Of a stretch of 64,000 bases of DNA, positions 35,177 through 45,438 are shown in pieces; within the stretch, counting starts at the first letter, position 1; the number at the start of each line of letters is the position of its first letter. Source of the DNA: Epichloe hybrida (taxonomy: Eukaryota; Ascomycota; Sordariomycetes; Hypocreales; Clavicipitaceae); NCBI GenBank assembly GCA_019022495.1, contig JAFEKR010000012.1, forward strand, positions 496,001 through 560,000. The letters run 5' to 3'. Both the position numbers and the translations under genes were made by a program. The notes beneath the pieces are model-generated. The model was given only the letters and a program-made list of their open reading frames with translations, did no database searches and was not told the origin of the DNA.

Positions 35177-37306
35177 TTAAGCAGCAAAGGGAGCAGGGGC
35201 ATGGCGCTGTTGTCCAGGAAAGATGTTGCCATTGCCACCTCGGCCACCATTGCCGCCGTTGCCAGTTCCAGGCTGGGCATTTCCCGGCCGACCAGTTCTG
35301 GGTTGACCATTGCCAGTTCCAGGCTGGACATTTCCCGGCCGACCAGTTCTAGGTTGACCATTGCCAGTTCCAGGCTGGACATTTCCCGGCTGACCGGTTC
35401 TGGGTTGACCATTGCCAGTTCCAGGCTGAACATTTCCCGGCCGACCAGTTCTGGGTTGACCATTGCCAGTTCCAGGCTGGACATTTCCCGGCCGACCGGT
35501 TCTGGGTTGACCATTGCCAGTTCCAGGCTGAATATTTCCCGGCCGACCAGTTCTGGGTTGACCATTGCCAGTTCCAGGCTGGACATTTCCCGGCCGACCA
35601 GTTCTAGGTTGACCATTGCCAGTTCCAGGCTGGACATTTCCCGGCTGACCGGTTCTGGGTTGACCATTGCCAGTTCCAGGCTGAACATTTCCCGGCCGAC
35701 CAGTTATGGGTTGTTCATTCTCAGGTCGGTCGATGGGGCCGGAATTTGTCGCGGCGTTGCCATTGTTGGCAACGATGCGAGTGGTTCCGGTTCCCCGGGG
35801 GTTTCCTTTGACAAGAGCGCCAGTTTGGGAGCCCAGACTCTGCAGCATCGCGCTGACATCAGCGGGGTTCCGGACGTCCGGGTTGAGACGCATGAGGTAG
35901 GCGGTCAGACCGGCAATGTGAGGAGACGCTACATCAAGTCAGCGCGGAAACTTCCACCTTGTTGAGGGGGGTCCAAGAACATACCCATGCTGGTGCCACT
36001 GAGCGTCTTGGTGTCTGTGTCAGAACGAATGCCGACGGAGAGAACGTTAACACCAGGAGCGAAGATGTCGACATCAGGACCAAAGTTGGAGAAGGTGGCC
36101 TTTACGTCGTTCTTGGCGTCGACGGCCCCGACGGTGATGGCACTGGGAGCAGATGCAGGTGATACCTTGTCCGCATTTTGCTACATGTCCTCAAGGTCCA
36201 GGGGTTAACCGTTGGTTAGCTCTCGACAGGAGTGAGTGGGACAAAGGGCTGCAAGTCTTTCTTGTCAAGCAAGCATTGAAACTCACGTTCTCATTTCCAG
36301 CTGCCACGACACAGACGACGCCGGAACGGACGACATTTTCAATGGCGGTATTCATGGCGTCGGAAAAGCCTCCGCCCAGAGACATGTTCATGATGGCCTT
36401 GCCCTTCAAATTCCTCCTATCCGCGTCTTTCATGACAAACTGCAGACCTGCTAGGATTCCAGAGTTGGCGCCACTGCCCTGGGCATCGAGGACCTTGACT
36501 GCCGTGATGCGTGCCTTCTTTGCTACACCAAAGGTTGCGCCGGCAATGGTGCCAGCGACGTGGCTCCCGTGGCCATTGTCATCATCGGCGTTGGCAGACT
36601 ACATCAAGAGGAGGTGGGTGGGTTAGCTCCTCAACTTCACACTCTGCTTTTATCGGGAGCAACAAGGGATCTCAAAAAAAAAAAAAAAAAAGAAACTTCA
36701 TACCTGTTGTCCGACAAAGGATGCGCCAAAGCGAGCTCGGCCCTGGAACTCGATGTGCGTGATGCGGACGCCGGTGTCGACGACGTAGACCATCATGCCC
36801 TCACCGGCGGACTCGTCGAACAGGTAGGGTGCCTGGCTGGGCCCGGGCTGGGGTTCCGAGAGCCGCTGCAATCCGAGGGGCGCGTTTATCTGCTTGATGG
36901 TGGCACTGGCGTGAATCCATTGATCGGCCTCAACGTACGCGACCTCGTTGGCCCTGTTGATGTCGGCTATCATGGAGTCGTCGGCGTCGAGGGCCATGGC
37001 ACGCCACTTGTTCATCTTGAACGACATGATGTCGGTGGAGAGCTGCCGGCCCTCAAGGCCTCGCTTGTTCAGGTTGCGTTTCTTGATGGCGGTCGAGAAG
37101 AACGACATCTTGGCATTAATAGCCTCGCTGCTAAAGGAGCTGTTGTACACCACAATGTAACGGTTGGGGATGATGTTGGAGGCATTGGCAATGGCGATTG
37201 GAAGGACGGGATTGGTAGGAACCGGGCTGGAAGGAGCGGGAGCGGCAGCAACGAGCTGAGACCAAAGCAGGACGAGTCCCAGCGAGACGGTTCGAATGAG
37301 CGCCAT
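35177..37306 (-). CDS. Secreted subtilisin-like protease (proteinase K type) with repeat tail
   Basis: Four exons: 37306-36704, 36598-36287, 36180-35985, 35928-35177; introns 36703-36599, 36286-36181 and 35984-35929. Product 620 aa. Residues 1-21 are a signal peptide. An inhibitor I9 propeptide follows ([20 protein letters not shown] to EADQWIHA). The S8 catalytic domain carries the triad D177 ([10 protein letters not shown]), H211 ([11 protein letters not shown]) and S369 (LSGTSMASPH), with oxyanion N303 in AAGNEN. After the catalytic domain, a 17-residue unit rich in Gly, Pro, Gln, Asn and Thr ([17 protein letters not shown]) is repeated eight times plus a partial ninth, at residues about 447-595, ending in a Gly/Asn-rich stretch. 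Proteinase K-type subtilases of soil, insect- and nematode-associated fungi degrade host proteins; such a tail is unusual and may serve for adhesion or wall binding. Confidence 0.93.
35255..35701 (-). repeat. 51-bp coding minisatellite in the subtilase gene
   Basis: Eight full copies and one partial copy of a 51-bp unit, encoding 17 residues each. Copies differ at only a few codons (Arg/Gln at position 2, Val/Ile/Ala at position 6). Because 51 is a multiple of three, reading frames on both strands stay open over the array. Confidence 0.97.
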
Positions 37307-38603
37307 GACGTGTGATGAGGAAAAGTCTCGATGGAAGGGACTTTTTGTGTTGAAGTTTCGACTTTGTAATTATCGTGGGTATATCGATCCTACAGCTCAC
37401 TCCAGGAGAGACAGGGAAGGAAGATGAGGTTTTTGAAAGATGCCGGGGGAGGGGGGGGGGGGGGTGAGATTCTCTTTCAGCCTGGAAAAAGCGAGACTCA
37501 AGTGAAAGTGAGCGAGCAAAAGAAATTAATAAAAGAAACTGAGTAAAACCTGCGGGCGAGAGTGTGCGGTCAACGCAAGCTCGATGGCAGGGAGACAATA
37601 CAATACAATACGAATGGAAGAAGGAGGAGGAGAAAGAATGACAACGAAGGTGACAACACCCGTGTACTTGGATCTACCACGGCCACGGGATATAAAAAGA
37701 GAGAAGCAGATGGGACGAGACTGGAGGCCAGGAGAAAGGGCAAGAACAACTGATATACGAAGTGCAAGCACACACACTTGGAACTTGGGTAGCAGCACCT
37801 AGTGGAGTTGTCCCAGCATCATGTTAAACACGGGGGCGAAGCCAAGCATCGGGGAAAAATAAAAAATAATAATGAAAATAAATGAAAATAATAAAAAGGC
37901 CTCCCCAACATGACCATGAAGGAAATTGTTACCTAATGCCTGCCGACTCGGCGTGAACTAGCTGCCACGCATGAAGCAGAAAAGTCTGGATCAGATTGCA
38001 CAGGGACCGCGCATCTCCCAGGAGCCTCCCAGGAGCCCGGCGTTGCACTCGCGGCAGAAACGTCGCGAGTCGATGGATGCGCCCGCGACGAAAGCGGCAA
38101 CTGCCAAAAGCGATTCGCACCAGGTCGGCTGCATGGGGCCGCCTCAAACAAGGGAGACGACGGAGCCGCGGGAAATGGCAGGGGGGCGCCGGCACCAGGG
38201 GTCGAGCTAGGCCTTTAAGGGACGGTGCGGGCATCGGCGCACGCACGCCGAATGTCTCGGCCATGACATTGTGCCATGATTGTGCACATTGTGGCCCGTC
38301 TGACCATCGTCCCCCAGTTTCAAGCTTGTCCGGAAGGCGCGACTCAATATCCACATCCACTTTCACTTTCACTTCTCGACAATGTCAATGTGCAACATCC
38401 ACGTTTACTTTTCAGGGAAAGCGGACCTTCGCCTGCGTTTTACGTGGGCAAGAGTGTGGAGCGTAGCTTCCCGCTTTCCCTTTATTAAAATGAGGTCGTC
38501 CTATGGAGATGTCTCTTCTGATTAGTCAGACGCGAAATACTCTTCGGCGACTGGTCGAGAAATTTTTTTCTGCCTCTCTTGACCGCCTAAGCTAGGGGGG
38601 GGG
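37307..38603. other. Intergenic region, 1.3 kb
   Basis: The first 300-400 bases are the promoter of the subtilase, with a G-run at about 37451-37465 and a TACAATACAATACGA-type repeat near 37598. The rest has only short open frames with no motif. AT-rich DNA appears at 37858-37890 and again from 38600. Confidence 0.5.
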
Positions 38604-38779
38604 GTCAATCAGATCGTCAATCAGATCGTTAATTAAATCATTAAATTAGTCAGAAAGTTAGTTAAATTATTAGTTAGATAGAAAAAAAACAGAAGTAGAT
38701 AATAGTTAGCCCGGGCGGATACTGAGCTTTCCCTGCGCCTATGATGCCGATAAATTCGGGCAGCCATAAGGGTCTTGTA
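38604..38779 (+). repeat. Left arm of inverted repeat
   Basis: Pairs with 40379-40537. Contains a 9-10 base insertion (around 38749-38758) absent from the other arm. Confidence 0.7.
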
Positions 38780-39031
38780 CTTTCACTTTTTCCATCAATT
38801 GCTTGTCGTGAGTCGGGCTTAGTTGGCATGGTTGTTTACTTGTTTCTAGCTATCTATAGCAGTATAGTAGTAGGGTGGATGACATTGCGAGCATCATGTA
38901 ATGTAAGCCGCCGTGGACATCAGCTTGCGAGAGACTGCGAGGTTCGGGCCAAGAATAGGGAGCAAAGTTGTGGTCGCCAAAGACCATCCTCCACGAGCTT
39001 GATCGCAGTTTGTAGATTCTACGGATTCTTT

Positions 39032-39223
39032 TCATGGTCGTCGATTCTCATAAATTTTTTCATCGTTCCAATACGATTCGGGTCGCAAATGAATGACCAC
39101 TGGAATCGGAAGGTCTCTATTCACAGCTTCGGCTGATGAAATAGAAATCGTGTCCTCGACTGGTCGGCCAAACGCCGTGGCGAACATGGCTGTAAGCAAC
39201 GCAAGGTAGTCAAGGGGCCTCAT
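39032..39223 (-). CDS. Possible tiny secreted protein inside the inverted-repeat element
   Basis: A 63-codon open frame. It begins MRPLDYLALLTAMFATAFGR, which reads as a plausible signal peptide, and continues with a short polar, cysteine-free region (RDLPIPVVIHLRPESYWNDE). I do not recognise a family. A second short open frame overlaps its end in another phase, so the gene may be longer with an intron, or frame-broken. Its position between the arms of the inverted repeat makes it a candidate cargo gene. It could also be chance. Confidence 0.3.
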   Translation of the reverse strand: MRPLDYLALLTAMFATAFGRPVEDTISISSAEAVNRDLPIPVVIHLRPESYWNDEKIYENRRP

Positions 39224-40378
39224 TTTCCAAAAGACGTGAATAGCTTATCAAGACGAGTGTTGTTATGTCGGTGTTGGTGTTGATTGATGTTAATGTTGAT
39301 GTCGATGTTGCTGTCAGGAGATGGACAAGATGTGATTTGGACGGCGCACCTCGTCGTTTTATATTACATTTACCAGCATAGTGCTGGACGAGGACGCGCC
39401 CAGGCGTTCCGCAGAGTAGGCTATGAGATGACGCCAAGATTTGATTTTGGTTCTGGCAACTTCTGGGCCTCCATGGGCCTGCTAGCAGGTCTTTGTTTCG
39501 TTCCTGGTCATTTTGACCTTGCTCAACGTTGGCTTGGAGCCGACAGCTGCGGCGCGATTCGTCGAACTGCACTCGCGTGTTATGGAGGGCATTTCTCGTT
39601 CGTTTTCACCAAGAGATCAGATCATCAGAGCATGACAAATGCCTTGTTTCCTCTTCCGGACAACCGAGGCCGTCTTGGTTTCGTCTCCATCTTGAATAAA
39701 TTGGCACTGCTGCTGCATACTACGTGCATCTCTTTGAGCGTGTTATGGCTTATGGACCTTAGCTAGGGTCTGTATCCAATCGGATAGAAGTGTGTAAGAG
39801 GTACATTCGCTTGTATATAATTAGGCTAATGATAAGTGAATGTATTACCTAATTCTCCGTGCTTAGTGATCTTACTCAGGTAGGTCCACAGGATAACGTC
39901 GACGAGATTACATATGCGTTTTCTTGGCGTGCGTTGGCGCCAGCTAATTGTTTGTTATGTAGGCTGCGAAATCGCGGCTTCCATGCGAACCGATGGCGTT
40001 GCTTTCTGCATGCCTAAATCGACACTGAATCCGGCTCCTGTGGCCACTTCGGACCTATTTGCCGTACACAGCCACCTTGGCCATCCTTAGGGGTGCAGGT
40101 AACGCACAAGCACTTGCTTGATAAACACAAACACGCCCTTTTGCGGATAGAAGTTGCTGCGAAAAGATACTCCGGGCGCACGTCTCACGTGACGCCCACA
40201 TAGTATGCGGGGGCCCTGGGGCTAGTAGCGACTGCGAATCTTAGCCACCACTCTGTTCATCTTTATCCCGGCCGAAGTCATGACAAGAAAGAACTAATTA
40301 TTATGGTATTGTGATATATAATACTGAGAGATTACTGTGCGTTAGCTTTCGTACCTATATTGATAATGCAGGATGTAT

Positions 40379-40537
40379 TACAAGACCCTCATGGCGGCCC
40401 GGCATCATAGGCGCAGGGAAAGCTGCGATATCCGCACGGGCTAACTGTTATCCGCTTCCTTTTTTCTTTTCCAACTGACTTTTTAACTGACAATTTAACT
40501 AACGATTTGACTGACAATTTGACGATTTGACTAGGTA
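40379..40537 (-). repeat. Right arm of inverted repeat
   Basis: Reverse complement matches 38604-38779, best at 40400-40424. Ends beside GGTAACCCC. Confidence 0.7.
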
Positions 40538-40765
40538 ACCCCAGTGTTGCCTCGGTGGATGATTTGCAATACGCATCGTACGATGCTGTTGATTTGGCTT
40601 CCAAGTGCCGAGAGCAGACACCTTTTTTCTTCTTCCCACACACACGGGAAAGTTTTTCTCCATCGTCATCTCGAGGACCAGGAAACTGCTCATCGTCGTC
40701 GTCCTTTACCTTGGATTGGCTGCCAAAGCCTCTGGCATGCTTGCTGATTACCACCTCAACTAGCG

Positions 40766-41130
40766 ATGGCTACCACGAAAACCGACTCACCAGTCCTCAT
40801 TGTTGCGTCCAAGAATTCCATCGAAATCGGCGCGGGGCGGCGCGGGGCGGCGCGGGGACGGCCTATCGCGCATGTTGCCTGATACGAGGTTTGATGTGCG
40901 AGGCCTCTATCGGCGTTTCGTCCGGCGTACCGGACCAACCTTTGAACGACGACGATGAGGAAACGCTGCAAGGAGCGCTGGACCGGGCTCGAAAGGCGCG
41001 TGATGTTGAACCCAATGCGTTGTGTTGGATTGGGCTGGAAGGAGGGGTTGACGCTAAAGATGACCACGGGCCGGTCCAGTCGTACTGCCTGGATCACTGG
41101 GTTGGACTACCTGTAGATGGGTGGCGGTGA
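40766..41130 (+). pseudogene. Frame-broken relic of a DUF84 inosine/xanthosine triphosphatase (YjjX-like)
   Basis: The first frame gives the family start VLIVASKNSIEIGA, then goes out of frame in a GC-rich triplication of a 10-base unit (40829-40857). A second frame continues RMLPDTRFDVRG; a third frame then carries the conserved SGVPDQPLNDDDEETLQGAL followed by RARKARDVEPNALCWIGLEG. The two breaks have no splice sites around them. The segment ends after GPVQSYCLDHWV, so the C-terminal half of the family (about 170-190 aa in full) is missing. Intact members hydrolyse non-canonical purine nucleoside triphosphates. It lies 230 bp from the inverted-repeat element. A sequencing error in the GC-rich repeat could account for one break but not for the lost C-terminus. 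Confidence 0.65.
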
Positions 41131-42939
41131 CCTGACCGTTATCCTTTGGTCTTGCTGCACTGTTTGTTGCCCTGTTGCCCTGTTGCCCTCGGATCGGTAC
41201 GGGACCGCGTCACTCACTGACCCCTATCACTTCCAATCCTAGCCTCCTCGCCAGTCTCACATTTGACTCAGATGCTCGGCACAATTGGCTCTTTGGAAAT
41301 GTTCTGCAGCCTGCCAGAGAGCGCAGGTGGAACGCAAAGCCTAGGCATTGATGCTGGAGCTCGGGCAAAAGAAAACTGGACCTTTGTTGTTGACTCGGGA
41401 AGATTTCGAAGATTTTGAAGAGCACGGGCAGATCAGATCAGCGCCAACCAGGCTGGAAGTCCATGTCTGTATGCATGCCTGGGTATGCCTGTACTCCGTA
41501 GCGCATGGTTCATTCGAGATTCCATGCTTGATCCGCTTGAAAATATGTATGTAGATCCCGCTGCCGTATTCATGTACATGTAGATTCCTAGACTGACCAG
41601 TGACGTGTCGCTTGGAGACATAGTGCGGCAAATCCATGGCATCGTGGGTTCAATCGACTTTTATGTTGCAAGTCGGGGCGAGCAGCAAGCAGATCAATAT
41701 GAGAGATGGAGCATTGAACATGACCAGGACCAGACATATCCCGTACGAATCCCATGAGCCATGACCGCCGGCCAAAGCCATGTCTTCGTGATGGAACGGG
41801 TGACGCATTGCCACACAGAAATAACAGAGATGTGCAACTGGCGACTGGCAACTGGCACCTGGGCCCGGGCACATCAGACAGCATTTTCCTCATTTTCCTC
41901 ATTTTCCTCATTTTCCCGCGCAGTGCTTGAGTGCTCGACTACTTGACTCGCTTCAAGGGTGTCGCGGAAAATCCAGGATCCACACTATTGATTGCGTCTT
42001 GCCGAGGTGTGAGACTCGAAGCCCCCGAGTCGCTGCACGGGGAGTGGTATTCCTCTTTTTTTTTCTCTCTCTCACGAGTCACGAATCGTCATCCAACGCG
42101 CCATCTGCCACTCGCCGCCGCTCGTGTTGGACAGCCCGGTACTTAATAATAGCAAAAACCCCACATGAGCATACATGTATGTAATCCGTACGTATGTACG
42201 TATGTATGTAATCCATCTCCATCTAATCCGTGGGTTCGATCACCAATCGATCCGCCCCCACCTTTCTGCCCACTCTCTCAATTCACACTTTACACCTCTC
42301 TTGTTGGGGGGCTTGCCGTCTATCTGCAGGTCTGAACTCGTCTGAACTCGCCTGAACTCGTCTTGAATCGTCCAGCTTTTTGGACCTTCGTTACCGCCCA
42401 GTTTTTGCCTAGTCGTGGATGCGTGGCACGCATTCTTAACTTTCCACGCACGTCAAATCTGACGGCTTGCGCAATATCTCCCGTCTCGTTGGCAATTTCT
42501 TTTTTAATTTGCTCTCCCTTCGTCCTTCGCCCTCCCCCAAACTCACCGGCCTGACTCTCGGCCACCACCTTGTTGACCTCGGTCTTTTCATTCTTGTCAT
42601 CTCTTCCTCGCCCAAGGTTCCTTTGTCCCTCTTTGTGCACTTTGTGGGATTCTTTTTTAATATAACTTCTTACCTTTCACGTCCTCAGCAGCCACTCCCG
42701 ACGAAATTGCCAAACGCCTCTGTCGACCGTCTCACCTCCATCCCTGCTGCGATTAAGCTTTGAGTTTGGCTGTTGCGAGAAACTCTAACAGGTTTTATTC
42801 CCTCCTTTAGCAGCTCGCCACCAAGTTTCGACACGGAAGGAAGAGACGAATTTTTCTTTTCTCTCCAACTGAACATGCACCAGTTGCCGGTCGAGCCAAC
42901 CATCCGACAAGCGCTGCAGTAAACATCATCAAAAAGAAA
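41131..42939. other. Intergenic region, 1.8 kb
   Basis: No gene recognised. Contains a four-copy 9-base repeat at 41882-41917, GTATGTAC-rich DNA at 42176-42210 and a three-copy TGAACTCG repeat at 42332-42360. From about 42240 the plus strand is pyrimidine-rich, typical of the promoter and long 5' leader of the gene at 42940. Confidence 0.5.
41882..41917. repeat. Four-copy CATTTTCCT repeat
   Basis: Four tandem 9-base units, the last with one change. Confidence 0.9.
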
Positions 42940-44824
42940 ATGGAGGACCCTAGATCTTCCTGCACCGACGAGGGCCATGTTGCGTTGCCTGTCAGAGGCG
43001 GTTTGCTAAGGGATATCTTTCTGCCGGAGACCGAGGAAGAACATGATCGTAACCTTGCCGACGATGACTTCGCCTCTTTCATGACCTCATCCATGGTTGC
43101 AGCTTTTCTCAACACTGCTTCGAGTCCCGTGTCTCCAGGCCAGTCGAGTCCCCCTCTAGAACAAATCAAAAGCCCGACCTTTGTTCCGCCAACGAGGCCA
43201 AGCAGCACACCATTTCCTCTGCCCGATAATCGAAGTGCCCATGTGTGCTACCTCTCCGAATCCGACTATGGCTTCGACACCGAAATGGGCAACAAGTCCT
43301 CCTCCTCCGGTAGCGAAGATGCAATTGCGAACCACACACGAGCAACCAAATTTGATGAACTGTCCACGGAAGTCCACGAGGCTATTCTGGACCACTTGTT
43401 CGGCTACTGCATCTCGCCAACGTCTAGTAGTGCCATGAGAATATCCAGCCTAACGCGAAGCTGGAACAGCACTCTGCGACATTGCCGCAGACGAGAGCTG
43501 GCCGACTTGGCGTTGGTCAACCCGATTTGGAGTATTTTGGTGCAGCAACGACTTTATAGACACATCAAACTAAAAGCTACGATTGAGTCCATTGACAATG
43601 CGATGATGCATTTGGCCGAGAAGCCACACTTGTCATGCCATATAAAGCATCTAGAAATCTGGTTCCCTGTATTCCAGCCTACATATGGTCCACTCGCCCT
43701 GACCAACACACTCGCCTTGCCGACAGTAACATCTGATGGCCTAACGAATGCGACGTACACCTTGCCCGCCAACAATTGTACCCTGGATGAAGTCTTCCGA
43801 TTCGTGTCGCAAGCCATGCCTTCGGTGCAAGTCTTGACCCTGGAGGGCGGCGAACGGAGGAAAGCACCAAAAGTTGTATACTTTAGCCGCGCTGACGACT
43901 TGCTTTCTGTTGGTTCCCTGGAACCCATCAACTCGGTCCGCACACTTGTTACCCGCGGTCAATGGAACCTCATCAGAGACAGCGCGGACTTCAACACTGT
44001 CTTGAGCGCCTTGCCGAATTTGACGGAATGGCAGGCCTCATATAGCAAGCCCAAGTCGAAGAGCTACATTACCGTGGCCGAATTCATGCCGTCCCTGCCA
44101 ATCCGTATCACAAATCTCAGCCTATGCTTGGAGAACGATTATCGACGGGAGGGAGTGGTGCCTCCCTTTTATGTCAAAGTGGCGATGAAGACACACATTT
44201 GTTCTCGAATGGCTGAGATAACCTCCCGATTGGAGCACTTTTCTTACACGGGTCGGATATGCCACAGGTTCTTCGAAATGGGTAGCCGCCTTGTGAATCC
44301 CATGACAACACGACTACGATCGATCGATTTGACTGTCAAGAACTGCTGCCGTCATTCAAGCAATTATTATGAGTCTGGATCGGGAATTCAAGAGCTGGGA
44401 TTCATCGAGGCTTTCGAGAAGCTGGTATTGTCGGCTGTCAGGTCATTGGATAAGTTTAAGGAGGTCCAGTACCTCAGGATCCGCTTTGTTGACCTCGGTA
44501 AGCTACTGTCTACCGTGGTTCACGAGTTTACCGGCTACGTTGCTGATTTTATTATTACCTGCAGAATCGATACTACCTCCTCTGAACCCTTACTTCCTCA
44601 TGGCCAATGGACAGTGCTCTGGTGTGTGGAACGATGTCATTGTAGCAGAAATGGCAAGAGTCCGCCCGCACGTAGCCTTTACGGAGCTCTGCGAGAGCTT
44701 TGGCAACATCTCATACAGCAAAGACGGCAGAATGGTCATTATGCCTGAATACCCTCGGACACGAATCACGTCGCTGAAGCTCGCAAATTATCGATCACTG
44801 GCCACCCGCATCACCATTCAATAG
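42940..44824 (+). CDS. F-box-like fungal protein of unknown function
   Basis: Two exons, 42940-44497 and 44565-44824; intron 44498-44564 (GTAAGC..TGCAG, phase 1). Product 605 aa. Residues 1-125 are polar and disordered. An F-box-like helix follows at about 143-160 (FDELSTEVHEAILDHLFGY) and, after an insert, the second half (RELADLALVNPIWSILVQQR LYRHIKL in two parts). The remaining 400 residues are LRR-like in pattern (LTEWQASY, ITNLSLCLEN, LRSIDLTVKNC) without clear repeat signatures. This resembles the large family of fungal F-box proteins that present unknown substrates to SCF ligases. Function beyond that is not assignable. Confidence 0.83.
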
Positions 44825-45438
44825 TTGGCAGGCAAGTTGTCCTGTCGTTTCAGCAAGGGCGAAGCATGCTCAGGAAAGAAACCCTCTGGGTACGAAGACG
44901 TACCTGTAGCTGACGGGTTATTCTCCCCAGCTAACGCTGCATCCACCGGAGTACTTTGGGATTCTTTTGGGTCGGGTAATCTTGGGCGAAGCAACGCATT
45001 CCAGACTGGCCTCTTGTCATCCAGAATGTCACGGATTGCACGCATCTTTTTCATCACCACTCATATCATTGGGGAACTGACGGGACCCAGACCCGAATTT
45101 GGCGAAACAGAAAACGACCTGGGTTTTGGGGAATACAGATCAGAAGCCCGTCTTTTGAACCTCCTCCCCTGCCCCCAATTTTTTTTTTGAAAAAACCCCC
45201 CCAGATAGATGCTTTTCTCCAAGGGGGTTCTTTGGCGCGCACACGTATTTGCATTGAAAAATTATGGTTGCTTAAGGGTTGAGGAGACTGCACAGATGAC
45301 AGAGCGTGACAAAATTTAGTCTTGGTGGGAATGCATAACGCGAGATAGATACCCATAATGAAGATTTTGCTTTTTGCCATGGTCGACAATGACGTCTTCT
45401 TTGACTGTTTCATCATGCAATTAAACAAGGAGGCCATT
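44825..45438. other. Convergent intergenic region
   Basis: 3' ends of the F-box-like and GPI14 genes. A T-run and a C-run occur near 45178-45202. Open frames lack motifs. Confidence 0.55.

Larger units (their letters stand above)
38604..40537. mobile_element. Degenerate inverted-repeat (TIR-like) element, non-autonomous
   Basis: The stretch 38604-38779 is matched by the reverse complement of 40379-40537. The inner part is strongest: 38725-38749 equals the reverse complement of 40400-40424 over 25 bases, and flanking blocks (GTTAGCCCGKGCGGATA, then CCATRAGGGTCTTGTA) also agree. The outer parts are AT-rich and share TCAAATCGT-like and GTTAAATTGTCAGTT-like submotifs with more divergence. Between the arms lie 1.6 kb without transposase motifs. 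The structure fits a decayed, non-autonomous DNA transposon or MITE-like element. I could not find a convincing target-site duplication, so the exact ends are uncertain. Confidence 0.6.

Noticed and set aside
35255..35701. Regular 51-bp direct repeats resembling a CRISPR array
   Set aside because: There are no spacers; the units abut directly, encode a peptide repeat in frame within a protease gene, and the genome is eukaryotic.
35156..35965. Long open frame on the plus strand (about 269 codons) opposite the subtilase
   Set aside because: It exists because a 51-bp unit without stops in that phase is repeated; no homology and it is antisense to a well-supported gene.
40555..41130. Reading 40555-41130 as one intact gene
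   Set aside because: Only its second half matches DUF84; the family N-terminus lies in a different phase starting at 40766, so the long frame is partly artificial.
42225..42255. GGTTCGATC box resembling a tRNA T-loop
   Set aside because: No acceptor, D or anticodon stems can be formed around it.
42240..42763. Open frames on both strands upstream of the F-box-like gene
   Set aside because: Pyrimidine-rich leader sequence; frames on both strands are equally open and have no motifs.
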